Assembly (NCBI RefSeq): GCF_965363235.1
Contig: NC_134840.1
Span: 84,106,916-84,170,915, forward strand
From: Mytilus galloprovincialis
Lineage: Eukaryota; Mollusca; Bivalvia; Mytilida; Mytilidae
Length of the DNA: 64,000 bases
Reading direction: 5' to 3'
Position 1 is the stretch's first letter. Each line of letters begins with the position of its first letter. The notes under the pieces were generated by a model that saw nothing but the letters and a program-made list of their open reading frames with translations, made no database searches and was not told the origin of the DNA. Positions 45,187-56,745 of the stretch are shown piece after piece. Position numbers and translations under genes: made by a program.

Positions 45187-45897
45187 TATGGAAATGTACA
45201 CCTTACAATCCTTCCATACACTAAATATACTAAATCATAAAAAGAGAGAAAATAACATTACAAAAGAACTCGACTTTTTTCTAGTAGCCAATGAACTATG
45301 AAAATAAGGTCAAGGACAATGGACATGTGACAGATGGAAACTTTGTAACATAAGGCATCGATATACAAAGTATGAAGCATCCATTTCTTCCACCTTCTAA
45401 GGTATAAAGCTTTTAAGAAGTTAGTTAACACCGCCAACAACACCACAGAATCAGTATCCTTTTTTAATTTTTGGAGCAGGAATTTCAGATGTTGAGAAAT
45501 GTATACTGAATGCTGATAAAACAAACCAAAGATTTTCGTTACCGTGTCAGTTCAAAATCAATAATGCCCGCTTTGTTAGTACCTATATCCGCTGTACGAT
45601 GATACACAGTGATTATTAGTTTTTACAAATATCTTTACAAATTTTTATTATAAAATTTTCTTCAACATAAATAAAATTAAAACAATAATCGCTTTTTTTC
45701 TTAAATATTTTATTAAAAAAATTATAGTCAACATACATTTTGTACATGTGTTAAACACATCATAATACGTTTAAACAAAAATTCCTGATGATATCTGTAT
45801 CTGTTCAAAATAAAAATGTGACAGCTTGATAGCTTTTCTTTATTCTTATCATACAGTTTTAATTTTTAATTACTAGTTTTTTTCCAAGCATTTCATT

Positions 45898-46039
45898 GGC
45901 GGATCCAGGGGGAGGGGGAGGGAACCCCCTTTTTTTGGCCGCTCAATGCATTTGAATGGGGACATATAGTTGGAAGTTGGAACCCCCCTTTGCCCTGGGT
46001 TGGGAACCCCCCCTTTTTAAAATGGCTGGATCCGACCCT
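45898..46039. mobile_element. GGCGGATCCAG MITE (P copy 3)
   Basis: Orthologous to 1778-1916. Ends 'ggcggatccag' and 'ctggatccgacc'. Confidence 0.75.
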
Positions 46040-46160
46040 GCATTTTGAATTTGATACTTTTACACAAATACATTTTTTTTTCAAATTCTAACGTTAAGCT
46101 TTGTAAAAACAATTCAGTGTTCATCTACCTTGATAAATATAATTATTTACACTGATATAA

Positions 46161-46362
46161 GGGGGTCTCATTGGGGGTTCTGAACCCCGGATCACGCTTA
46201 CTGTTTTGTCAGATTCACGCATCATGCTTATACTATATACCTAAGCAATTCTCATTTTTTTGTAATTTCCTGTGTCCCGCTAGACCTTAATTCCCGTTTT
46301 CCCGGCACAATAATTTGACTTTCCCGTGTCACGCTTACGAAAAATCGGCAATCCTAGACCCA
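46161..46362. mobile_element. GGGTCTCATTGGGG MITE (P copy 3)
   Basis: Orthologous to 27720-27937 with a deletion near its right end. Confidence 0.75.
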
Positions 46363-47069
46363 CATTAAATAACAACGAACAACTTTTAAAATATAAATGA
46401 TACCAATGTACACTTTAACTTTCATACCTAAAACAATTATCATCATTTATGCAAAGACAAACAATATCTTTTCCTTTAAATAAGTGCATGATAATGAAAA
46501 GATTTTTTTTTCCTTTTAACAATGTAAAATCATGTTTTGAAAATAATACAATCAATTCAATGGTGAATACAAAGTACAAACATAAATTTAAAGCATGATG
46601 TTTGAACTCTTAATATGAAGTAAAACTTTCTATATTTATCAAACTCATTGAAAAAAATGTAATTTTACTGAAATCTTCTCTTTTTTTCATTCCTTAAGGT
46701 TAAAATGTTCATTTATAGCAATAAACATTTTGGATTTCCAATCTGATCTCGTTTTACCTGTTTTTTTCTTTGACCAAAAGTGAGGTAATCATTTCAATAA
46801 ATGTCTGAAAAAGTCAAAATTCTAAAGTATCCTTATCATACAAAGACATCAACTACTTTGAAAAGATTTGTCTAACTTTTAAATGTCATAATTATTGATG
46901 GTTATTAAATAATGTCATTCAAAAAAGGACCATGACCCTGAACTAAGATACATTTTATCCAGACCACAAAATGTTTTACAATAACTAACAAATAAGTGGT
47001 ACAAATGTTTGTTATTTCTTTGTGCTTTTAAGCTCAGAAAATGTAATAGAAAAAATACAAATTGTAATT

Positions 47070-47192
47070 ATTATTACACAATGTAATTTTCAACACACTT
47101 TTGTAATTGTCAACACACATTGTAATTATAACTACACATTGTAATTGTCACCAAACATTGTCATTATCACAAAACATTGTCATGATCACCAA
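47070..47192. repeat. Minisatellite in CRIPT 3' UTR (copy 3)
   Basis: Array of 'acacattgtaattataact'-like units ending at the CRIPT stop codon. Confidence 0.7.
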
Positions 47193-48276
47193 TCATACTG
47201 ATGTCTGTCTGTAGTTCTTTGTCTCTATTATCTTTTTCCCACACATTGCACAAATACCTACAAAAAAAACAGAAACTGGATTCATTTATTGAATACTGAA
47301 TATTTTTGCCATGATGTTTGTTGTCAGTTTATGAGTTTGAATGTTCTTTTGCATAAACTTTTTTACATTTTAAATGACAATGTGGGCATGTTGTTTCAGT
47401 TTACTCCATCAATGAAGCATTATAAAGTGTTATTTTAAAATAAATGCAGGTACAATGTACATGGGGAAACCATGCAATGCTCCCACCATCATGTGTCCTT
47501 GTTTGGTGAACCGTGAAAATATAAACATGTACACAAAGTTTCAAGCTGTTGTGACCACAAATTCATTGAAAATAACCTTAACCAAAACCTGATATTGGAC
47601 GGATTAACGGAAAGAAGGACAAACACACTAAAAAATTATTACTACTTGCTTGGATATCATTATATATTAATGTTTTTTGGTATAACAAAATAAAGCAGAA
47701 ACTTACCTTTCTTGTAAGCACATCCTAAAAACAAAAGATGATAAATGCTATTAATATTATTCAAAGAAACAATGTAAAGCAAAACTTTCAAAGATAAACC
47801 TTATTCTATAATGGTTATATAAGGTTATAGTTATTTTGATATTCCATATGAAACAGGGGAAAAGAAATTTCATAAACTAAGTTACTATTGCCGCAATTAT
47901 TTCCGTTTGATTTAACCCAAGTTGATATCAATCTTTAAGATTATTAGGTGTTTAACTTTTTCCAATATTTATTTTTGTGGTGATATATTTTATTACAGTT
48001 GTGTTACAAATCACCAAAAAAAATAGGTATGGAAATCAAAATTGCTTTGGTTGAATCACTTTTGATCTAAGAAAAGATCATGTTGATATAACTGACTCAC
48101 TTGAAAAAATAGATTCTGTCTTCATAAGTTATCTATTTCTCTGAACAAGGTTTCATTACTTAATTTAAAACACTGAAGAGTGAAATATTGACTCACCTTG
48201 ACAATAATGAGATCCTTTCTGATGAACTGAAGATCTACATATTTTACACTTTGAAAATCCTTGATAAGGAGCAAAT
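47193..48276 (-). pseudogene. CRIPT: CRIPT copy 3, exons 4-6 only
   Basis: Exons at 48197-48276, 47707-47724 and 47193-47257 remain in phase with good splice borders. The P block ends 80 bp upstream of the exon at 48197-48276, so exons 1-3 are gone. That exon codes FAPYQGFSKCKIC, two changes from copy 4 (E to Q, A to S), with zinc cysteines kept. Immediately upstream now lies the 5' flank of B-box gene 3. No start codon is available from the original gene, so this is a pseudogene unless captured by a new promoter. Confidence 0.85.
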
Positions 48277-49125
48277 CTGAAAAAAAAATATGCATCAAAA
48301 CTTAGTTATTCATAAACCTAGAAAAAATCAGAATAATTTAAAATAAGCCTTCAAACTTGTTGAGTGTGTTTAAGTAAGTATGAAAAAAACACGCATTTAA
48401 ATAAAAAAAAATATATATTAGTGTATCAAATTTATATTCATACAAAGACATTTAACTGTTGGAATAAGAATTTCTATTTGAATCAATAATATACGTAAGT
48501 GTCCCAGATATTGGACATTTTACTTCCCTGTTCAAATTCCTTTCCGTCAAAATGTTCATGGTAAGAATGTTCAAATAGTTCAATTGCACATTTATTTAAT
48601 TAACTAAAATCAAAATATCATTAAACTCTGGCAATAGTATATCTATACATAACACAAGAAATCCTTGATTGTTTAAAACAGAAAGTAAAAACATAATAAA
48701 TGTCCAACACAAGAAAGGGAAAATTTACTTTTTTTTATATATTATTCTGACACAGTTCAAAAATTTCAAGGAGATAGTACATTCTTTTTTTCTAGATATT
48801 TTAATTTCTCAGTGTCACTCCGAGAATGAACTCAAGTTTAGAAATTAAGAGTCTTATAATGTCTCTCAACTTGATCATTCGGTGCAACTTCATAAATATC
48901 TGGGTGGACTCTCCAAGATTATATATAGAGTAGATGTTTGACTGATTATTTTTTGTTGTTTATGGTCTCTCTGCTTTTGATTTTCAAAAATGGATAAAAT
49001 ATCATTTAAGTTAACTATCAATTTCAGATATGATCTATTTGTACATCTAGTAAAGCTGATAATTTTTGCTGTTTGAAGTTTTCTTATGCAAACATACCTT
49101 TGGTTCCCAAAACAAAACTAAAAAG

Positions 49126-49620
49126 GAACAAGAATGTGTCCATAGTACATAGATGACCCACTCCCATTACCATTCTCTATGCTCAGTGGACCGTGAAATT
49201 GAGGTCAAAACTATAAATTGGCGTTTAAATTGGGAAGATCATATCATAGGGACCATATGTACTAAGTTTCAAGTTGATTGGATTTCAATTTTATCAAAAA
49301 CTAAAAAAACTACCCTGACCAAAAACTTTGAAAAACACTTTAACCTCCACTAGCACTTTCATTTGCTTTGTTTAGTGGACTGTGAAACTGGGATCAAAAC
49401 TTTATTTGAACATAAGCATAAGAAAGGTTATAGCATATGCAATGTGTGAACTAAGTTTCAAATTAATTGGACTTAAACTACATCAAAAACCAACTTGACC
49501 AAAACCTTAAATCTGTAGTGGGACAGACAGCCAGCCAAACGAAAGAACAACTGAACAAACAAACGGACACACAGACCGACAAAAATTATGCCCCCTAGGA
49601 GGGGATGGGACATAAAAATC
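49126..49620. repeat. Interspersed repeat, copy in Q3
   Basis: Orthologous to 18041-18491 and 39241-39720. Confidence 0.75.
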
Positions 49621-50135
49621 CATCTTAAAGGACAATAACTCATATTAGAAGTTGACATACCTCTTCAATCAAATAGATTTTGTCTTTCGATCAATCTAAA
49701 GTTCTCAATAATTCTTACAGGGAGCGGACTAACAATTTCTCCTATTTGACCTATTTGTAGATATGTAGTACTTATTGATCAAATTTGCATTTAAGAAATC
49801 TATCTTTTCATTATAGTTTTTAAGATAGTACGTGAAAACAAAACAAAAATGATAAAAGTCGTCATTTAAGTTCCTTCAAGGAGTCAACTGATAACTTTGG
49901 ATAGCTGCACTTTTGAAGATCTTGTCTTGTTGATAACTTTTTTTTCTTTTTTTCTTTTTACAGTTTCCTAATATATATAGCTATAGCATATGTTTTGTCA
50001 TGAGATATCGGGACATGAAGAATCTATTCATAATACTGATTACTTAATACAGTAATATTTTTCGGCAAACTATTTGTTATACAACCCATTCACTCCCAGC
50101 ATATTCATATTAGAGAGCTTTTATCCATATATTTC

Positions 50136-50155
50136 AGATGTAAAGAGAAAAACTA
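50136..50155 (+). promoter_or_regulatory. 3' splice site plus start-stop uORF before B-box gene 3
   Basis: 'atatatttcag' then ATGTAAAGAGAAAAACTA and the ATG; one base differs from the other copies and ATG-TAA is kept. Confidence 0.5.
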
Positions 50156-51862
50156 ATGGCCTCATCAGTCAAACAACTTTGTACAATTTGCAATGACGAT
50201 GGAATCTCCAATTCAGCAGTCACATGGTGCACAGAATGTGAGGTTTTATTTTGTGGAGACTGTGAAAAACCTCACAGCAAGTCACATCTGTCTAAAAACC
50301 ATAAAACCATGTCAGCTGATGATTACCAAAAGTTACCTACATTCATGCAAGAAATAAGTAGCCAGTGCCAAGACCACAAGAAGAAGTTTGAACTTTACTG
50401 TTCTTGCCATGCCTGTCCATGCTGTGTTCAGTGTGTCACTGATAAACACAAGATGTGTCAAGAAATGAAACCTTTGTCAGATATCCTTCAGCAAGTGAAA
50501 TCATCTGCCTCAGTGCAACTTTTTGAAACAGATTTAAAGGATGTGAAGGAAAACATAGATACAGCCATAAAGTATCTGCAAACCAGGATCACTACAACCA
50601 ATACTCAGAACACCAAAGCCATTGAGAAAATACGGTATATGAGGAAGTCGATTGATGATTACTTAAACAAATTAGAGCAAGACTTACTTAATGACTTAGA
50701 GTGTAAACATTTAAAACTGACATTTAACATGGCCACTCTCGTGCAACAAATGGAACAGCGAGCCAGTCAGATAAACCAAATGCAGATACAGTTTTCCGAA
50801 ACGACACAATCTACTTCAGAGTTACAAAGGTTTATTGCTCTAAGAGAGATTGAGAAAATTACATCACAAACGACAAAATATATAGAAGATTTAGAAAGTG
50901 GAGACCACTTCATTGAAAAAAATCTAGAGGTCAACCTTTCATCTGCTCTACAATCATTTTTACAAGATGTCAATTCATTTGGAATTATCAATATCAATAC
51001 CACCACTTCTACTCTGAAAATCAAGACTGGAAGAAAAGATCAAGCCCAGCACTTGATTCCAAAAGTTCCTGGAGTGGAACAAATAAAACCATCCTTGTTG
51101 ACAAGACTGACAATTCCAGAAGACATTAAGACTTTAAATATAACTGCCTGTCTTATATTACCTGATGGTAAATTTATAATACTTGATAGGAACAGAAAAC
51201 AACTACTGTTATTCAGAAATGATGGCATTTTTATCAGAAAAGTAGTAACATTCAAACAGTGTCCATATGATGATTGCCTTGTCAGGAATAATACAGTGGC
51301 TGTCACATTGGGACTAGGAAAACGGACAGTCCTGGTGGATGTAAATAGAAGTAAAATTATTCAATCAATACAACTTTCTAATGAATGTTTTGGAGTAGCA
51401 AGTGATGGTAAAACTTTGGTTATCAGTAGTTGGAGGCAGTGTACTACAGTGAATCTGAGTGACATGTCTCATACAATCTTAGAAGGAATGAGAGGAGTGT
51501 ATCGTATTTCATTATTCCAAGGAAATATCTATGGTACCAATTCCAGTGGGAATGAAGTCTGCTGTTACAAAGCTACTGGTGAACCTCTATGGACATTTCA
51601 GCATCAAGACATGATCAGTCCACGAGGACTTACATTAGACAAAAATGGTTTTGTTTATATAGCCTCTGCTGGAAACAACAGTATACTGGTAGTATCACCC
51701 GATGGTAAGATCTGTAAGACAATACTATCAGTTGCTGGTGGAATCAAAGATCTTTTTGCTATAGACATCAACAGAGAAACTGGATTGATGATAGTGTCAA
51801 ATCATATAAGTGATGAGAAAAATGAAAAATCATATGAGACATGTTTTGTTTACAAAGTTTGA
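50156..51862 (+). CDS. B-box/coiled-coil/beta-propeller protein, copy 3
   Basis: 568 codons, one fewer than its relatives because of a deletion in a propeller loop (TLVISSWRQCTTV against TLVINDGGSQCTTV). Zinc ligands of both B-boxes are intact. It is a mosaic: in the coiled coil it follows copy 1 (FETDLKDV, TNTQNTKAIEKIRYMRKS, KHLKL-FNMATLV), while in B-box 1 and the propeller it follows copy 2 (CGDC, LGKRTVLVDVNRSK, EPLWTFQHQD). Extra cysteines appear at DLECKHL and KQCPYDDC. No RING. Intact frame and conserved leader suggest a live gene. Confidence 0.9.
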   Translation: MASSVKQLCTICNDDGISNSAVTWCTECEVLFCGDCEKPHSKSHLSKNHKTMSADDYQKLPTFMQEISSQCQDHKKKFELYCSCHACPCCVQCVTDKHKMCQEMKPLSDILQQVKSSASVQLFETDLKDVKENIDTAIKYLQTRITTTNTQNTKAIEKIRYMRKSIDDYLNKLEQDLLNDLECKHLKLTFNMATLVQQMEQRASQINQMQIQFSETTQSTSELQRFIALREIEKITSQTTKYIEDLESGDHFIEKNLEVNLSSALQSFLQDVNSFGIININTTTSTLKIKTGRKDQAQHLIPKVPGVEQIKPSLLTRLTIPEDIKTLNITACLILPDGKFIILDRNRKQLLLFRNDGIFIRKVVTFKQCPYDDCLVRNNTVAVTLGLGKRTVLVDVNRSKIIQSIQLSNECFGVASDGKTLVISSWRQCTTVNLSDMSHTILEGMRGVYRISLFQGNIYGTNSSGNEVCCYKATGEPLWTFQHQDMISPRGLTLDKNGFVYIASAGNNSILVVSPDGKICKTILSVAGGIKDLFAIDINRETGLMIVSNHISDEKNEKSYETCFVYKV

Positions 51863-52115
51863 AATGCTCTTTTATTTTATTATTTTGAATAGAATTGTAT
51901 CTAGACATAGTGTTTAATCATTTCAAGGACATGTCATTTTCCTTATTAAGGCATATAGATCCTTAATTATTAAAATACATATTTGTTCACTTTTTCATAT
52001 AAATTTAATATTTATAAACATTTTTATCCTATTTTTCCGAACACATAACATATTATTTAAAAAAGGAAAACAGTAATAGTATGCATCAGAAAGACTTTCA
52101 GTTTTTACCTTCATG

Positions 52116-52801
52116 CATAAAACATGCGAAAAACATGTCGATAATTGGCATGCTGTTTTACATTCTGACAAATCTATATCGGGCAGAGGTGGCAAAAGCT
52201 ACGAACTTACAGACTGTTTAAGGAAAATTTTGAACCGGAGGAATACTGCAAAATAGCTTTACCCTTCAGTCACAGAAGTGCTTTCGACAAATTTAGATGT
52301 GGTGTTGCTCCCCTAAGAATTGAAACAGGGAGATATGAAAATATTGTTTTAGAAAAGAGTGTGCCATATATGTGACGTTTTTATTGAAGATGAAGCGCAT
52401 GTTTTATTAAGATGTCCTCTATATGACGATTTTAGAAACCATTTATATCATGTTGCTGAAACTTTTAATGATAATTTTAATACTTTAGATGATAATCAAA
52501 AGTTAGTGTTTTTATTCTCAGATGTAAATATGATACCAGAGACATATATACACATGTATGTATGTCTCTGATGATACGTATGTGTGCCAAAACCTGTCAA
52601 TTGATTTTAAAAAGACGTAGAAATTTTATATATTGTAAATAGTATTTTATTTCATATTGTGTATTATATCTATGCATTTTAATAGTCTCTTATAATTCTG
52701 TATATAATGGCTCTCATTTTATCTAGTGTTATTTTACAATGTATAAAGATTGATTGTACTTGTTGAGGGATGAGCCTTTAATAAAACATTGAATGAATGA
52801 A
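52116..52801 (+). mobile_element. 5'-truncated non-LTR retrotransposon tail (R3)
   Basis: Orthologous to 42226-42858. Zinc-knuckle CHIC..H....C is intact here (CHICDVFIEDEAHVLLRCP). Ends 'aataaaacattgaatgaatg' and is flanked by ATGCA/ATGCA. Confidence 0.82.
52537..52570. mobile_element. 34-bp palindromic insertion, CAGAGACATA family
   Basis: Ends CAGAGACATA / TATGTCTCTG with an imperfect centre. ATGATAC lies on both sides (52530-52536, 52571-52577). R2 has the single ATGATAC (42635-42641). Same termini as 17817-17850. Confidence 0.88.
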
Positions 52802-52998
52802 ATGCAAATCAAATAATTTAAATGTCTGAGACTATGTTCGTATTAAGATAAACTGGTTGTGGTGTAAATATTTTCGATACTGAAACTAAACTTTACTATG
52901 TTAACCTTCCTGTCAAGGCAGTGCACACTCTGAAATGTCTCGCCTAATTTACTTATGCCTGAATTTATGTTGAAATAGAAATAAGTAGAAGTGGTATG

Positions 52999-53223
52999 AG
53001 GCCCCTCATGGGGGGGGTCCTAGTAATCACATAATCACCATTTTTTTGCCAATATAATCACATAATCATTAAATATTTGCTCATCTTTAGTAATCAAATA
53101 ATCATAAACTAAAAATACAGTCCTAAGTAATCAAATAATCATGAAATATTTGGCTTAATAATCAAATAATCATTAAAAAAACGGCCAAGTAATCACATAA
53201 TCAAAAACCCCATGAGGGCCCTC
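52999..53223. mobile_element. Terminal-inverted-repeat element with TAATCA tandem interior
   Basis: 225 bp. Ends 'aggcccctcatgggg' and 'ccccatgagggccctc' match inversely with one difference. The interior is a loose tandem of TAATCAAATAATCAT words. TGGTATG is duplicated on both sides (52992-52998, 53224-53230). Empty sites are at 23998-24004 and 43049-43055. No coding capacity. Confidence 0.88.
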
Positions 53224-53440
53224 TGGTATGCCAATTAGACAACTCTCCATCCAAGTCACAATGTATGAAAAGTAAACAATTATAGGTCAAAGTACAATAT
53301 TTAGTCAAAGTACAGCCTCGACACAGAGCATTGGCTAACACCATATATGTCATACCCTAACACTGAACAGCAAGCTATAAAGGGCACCAGAATGACTAGT
53401 GTTGAACAATTCAAACAGAAAAACCAAAACTAATCCATAC
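53224..53440 (-). repeat. Tail repeat, inverted orientation
   Basis: Minus-strand version of the repeat with 'tggagagttgtctaattg' and 'actttgacctataattg'. Counterparts at 23996-24210 and 43046-43240. Confidence 0.6.
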
Positions 53441-53958
53441 ACAAAAAAAAACAAGAAAGATTCACTTGTGAACCACAACAAACGACAACCCCTACACAAC
53501 AGGTGCAAACAAATGCAGATGAACGTATTCAATGTGAAGGTTTTAATTTAATACATAAACTGAACATTACCAAGGTCAGAGCCAAGTGAGTAAAATAAAC
53601 CAAGCCAGACAAACATGTACACCCTATAATCATTATATTCACCAAATATAGTGGTCCTGTTCCTAGCAGTGCCTGACATTCAACCACAAAATTAACATTG
53701 AACAATGAGCCATGAAATTGAGGTCAATATAATATAAACACAGCCAGACAGACATGGCTCATTGTTGAAGGCCATACGGTGATCTAAAGTTGTTAATTTC
53801 TGTGTCATTTTGATCTCTTGTAGACAGTTGTCTCCGGTATGGGCAATCATACCACATCTTCTTTTTTTATATATGTACAACTTTGATTGTTCCATACACT
53901 ATTATAAATATAATAATTGACCTATTAATTGTTTATAATATCTGAGAACAAGATCAAA

Positions 53959-54654
53959 CCATAATAAAAAGTGCATGATAGGTTCTTCTTTTTTTCAAAG
54001 AATAGACACGATAGATATTGGATCGGTACAATCATGAAATCCCGAATCTATTTTTGCCAAATCTTTATTTCCCGGGCCTTATTTGACAGTATGCTTTTTT
54101 GGCAAAATATGTTAATTTAAAATGATTGTGTACTGTTAAAAGCATCCAGTCAGTCAGTCTGTTGTGTATATTCTCTGATTTACTACTACAAATGTATAAT
54201 CTAGTAATTTCAAACTATTATATATATATCATAAACCCTAAAAGACACATGCCATACTTTGGCTAGTTTGAGCTCAATAGAAGGACAGACATTTTTCGTC
54301 AGTTACTTGGAGTATAATATAGTTTTATTATACTTCACGTTAAAATTCCACATATTTGATTGGCTTATACAGTCCAAGGTAGACTAATTACTGTACCCAA
54401 TGCATATAACTGAGCAGGAGACATTTTTTACGACCGGAAAAAAAAATTGCGGTCGTAATATGACCCGACAATTGTTCGTTCAAAGTTCACATTTAGGATT
54501 TTGTATATTTTTTATGATATTTGCTTTTGATTAATTAATCATAAAATTTTAATACCCAAGCTCACCTATTGTTTGTTAAAAAAAATGGAAGTAGTGATTA
54601 ACACCTGTAAAAACATTAATGGATGTGTCAATTATGTCCCAACAGACAATAAAA
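53959..54654. other. Spacer without recognised gene
   Basis: 54020-54075 holds 'gaaatcccgaatc' words like the repeat at 22200-22395. The rest is AT-rich with no coding or repeat signal that I can support. Confidence 0.45.
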
Positions 54655-55125
54655 CTTTTTACTGCACTCAATCGATATGAGCAGTCAAAATGCGTTGACT
54701 GTATATTTCTATGTCATATACAGTCACTTACCCGATATCACTTTTCCTAATGAATATTTAAATAGAAGTTTCAGAAATAACATTTGATAATGCATACGAC
54801 CTCTTCAATCTGTTCTTGTTTCCAATGCATACAACGATGCGTGGAACGACTCAACCTTGTTTCTTTTGCAATAATTGGAAAAACATATTTCATTTATTAA
54901 TATTTTTTGTTTGCAACCTATAACTCATTAATGTGTTATGCTTATGGTTGATATTTTAGTCCATACTCAAATGATTTCGTTCACCATCGAGTGCGGGTTT
55001 CAACAGGTAAATGTACATTTCATTGTGTTGAAAATTTCTCCGTCAGCATGATATGAGGCCTTTTTAAAGGGGATTTCCCCAAATATTTAAATCAAATAAA
55101 TAACCTTAACGCATTAAAAAGTACT
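54655..55125. repeat. Third copy of the composite-insertion arm
   Basis: Matches 23213-23640 (same strand) and 21041-21780 (opposite strand) over most of 470 bp, with the end 'actgcactcaatcgatatga' and 'aggcctttttaaagggga' inside. A solo arm. Confidence 0.75.
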
Positions 55126-55129
55126 GAAC

Positions 55130-55300
55130 TCAACTCAGAGGAAAATCAATTCGGAAAGTTCTTAATCACATGCCAAAATCAAATAACAAAACGCATCAAA
55201 AACAAATGGACAAGAACTGTCATATTCCTGACTTGGTACAGGCATTTTCAAATGTAGAAAATGGTGGATTGAACCTGGTTTTATAGCTAGCTAAACCTCT
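55130..55300 (-). repeat. Retroelement-associated repeat
   Basis: Inverse of 37235-37330: 'gacttggtacaggcatttt', 'ggtggattgaacctggtttt'. Probably a flank of Penelope-like copies. Confidence 0.55.
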
Positions 55301-55587
55301 CACTTGTATGACAGTCGCATCAAATTCCATTATATTGTCACCGATGCGTGAACAAAACAAAGAGACACAATAGGTAAAAATGTCAAAAAATAGGGGTTCA
55401 ATAATAATTATAAAAACAACAAATGTAACGAAGAAGCGCAAAAAGGCATACATCAAATTTAACATCCTCATTTTGTTTATATTATACGATTTAATTTATT
55501 TATGTAAAATGCACTCATAAAGGATGGAGGGTATTAAGTACTGGTGTAAAATTGCGTGTTTGAAATTCGCACAGGTAGACATGAAAC

Positions 55588-55896
55588 AAGTTTGTCGTTC
55601 AAAGTATGACGGGATACATAAATACGGTCACGTAAAATAGATACAACAAAAACAGACTTAATTAACAGTAAAAGTAATAATAATAAATAAAATAATAGTG
55701 TGGTTCAAAGTATGACGAGATACATAAATACAGAATCACGTCAAATGTATATCACAAAAAAAACCCAGACATAACAGTAAAAGTAATATTAATAAATAAA
55801 ATAATTTTGTCATTCAAAGTATGACAAGATACATAGGTACAGAGTCACATCATAAAATAATTTTGTCGTTCAAAGTATGATGGGATACATAGAACA
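55588..55896. repeat. Tandem array of 'TTCAAAGTATGACGGGATACAT' type units
   Basis: The word 'ttcaaagtatgac' recurs at about 55598, 55703, 55813 and 55870, each followed by 'gatacat', with irregular spacing of 57-110 bp. Confidence 0.75.
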
Positions 55897-56135
55897 AGGA
55901 CAAATAGGCAGTTAGTTAAAATTTATAGAAAAAAATAAAGTTATATCTTTTACATAGAGAAAGGACCAATTTGCGTATAGCTATTTTATCAAATTACACA
56001 TGTTACCAAATGGTGACACTATTCTTGTCTATAAATTCTTTTAAATAAGATGAAAAAAATAAGGCTTTTAAAAAAATCACCAAAATTAGCTTTTTTTGTG
56101 AGGATAAAAGGTTATAAAAAAAACTTTTATATTGC
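55897..56135. other. Short spacer
   Basis: AT-rich; nothing recognised. Confidence 0.4.
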
Positions 56136-56345
56136 AATATACAATGTAATCATAAGTAATCTTAAGTAATCATGATTACTTTAAAGAATAGTAATCTAAT
56201 GTAATCGATTACATATGAAATAGGATGTAATTGTAATGTAATCGATTACTTACGAAATAGGGTGTAATTGTAATGTAATCGATTACATTTTATTAGCAAA
56301 GTAATTGAAATTTAATCGATTACATTTTAAAATAATCGACCCCAT
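56136..56345. repeat. GTAATCGATTAC palindromic satellite-like repeat
   Basis: Loose tandem of 'taatgtaatcgattac' words, at least five occurrences, each a short palindrome. Confidence 0.75.
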
Positions 56346-56599
56346 CCCTGGTAAACAGACATATGTATCCATTCACAGTCTGATTTAATTTTACCTAGGA
56401 ACTAAAATGTAAAAATAGAAAAAAACAAATGTGTTTTCTTATTTTAAAAGATTTTGTCTTACTGATCATTTTTCTCAATAAAAATTTCTCAATATTCTAT
56501 TACGGAACAACTATTTAACCTCAAAAGGGAGGGGCAGGGGGTATTTTCCCCCTAAACAATTGATCCCAAATTAGATGAGAGAAAAATATTGTGTTCAGA

Positions 56600-56745
56600 T
56601 AGAAGACAACCAGATTCTCCGCAGGGCGCAGCTTTATACGACCGCAGAGGTCGAACCCCGAACAGTTGGTGCAAGTTTGGACACAAAATTTAAGCTTGAT
56701 ACAGCTCTGAATTTAGATTGTGATTAAGGATTATGTACCCTTCTG
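56600..56745. repeat. Widespread bivalve-type repeat
   Basis: Contains 'cgcagggcgcagctttatac' and 'cgaccgcagaggtcgaac', which I recognise as a common molluscan repeat from memory. 56346-56600 has nothing supportable. Confidence 0.5.

Larger units (their letters stand above)
45188..48356. repeat. Segmental duplication block P, copy 3
   Basis: Shortest P block. It begins at 'tggaaatgtacacc' directly after a truncated element and ends at 'gccttcaaac', where it is joined to the left end of Q3. Confidence 0.9.
48357..52077. repeat. Segmental duplication block Q, copy 3
   Basis: Cleanest Q copy: it has none of the palindrome or foldback insertions of Q1 and Q2 and so supplies their empty sites. 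Fused on its left to the truncated CRIPT copy. Confidence 0.9.
52078..53958. repeat. Segmental duplication block R, copy 3
   Basis: Collinear with R1 and R2 until 'atcaaaccataata' (53957), exactly where the GTACAAATTATAATTTGTAC element begins in the other two. Private insertions at 52537 and 52999. Confidence 0.85.

Noticed and set aside
55588-55896. CRISPR-like array
   Set aside because: Units are irregularly spaced and imperfect, in a eukaryotic repeat context.
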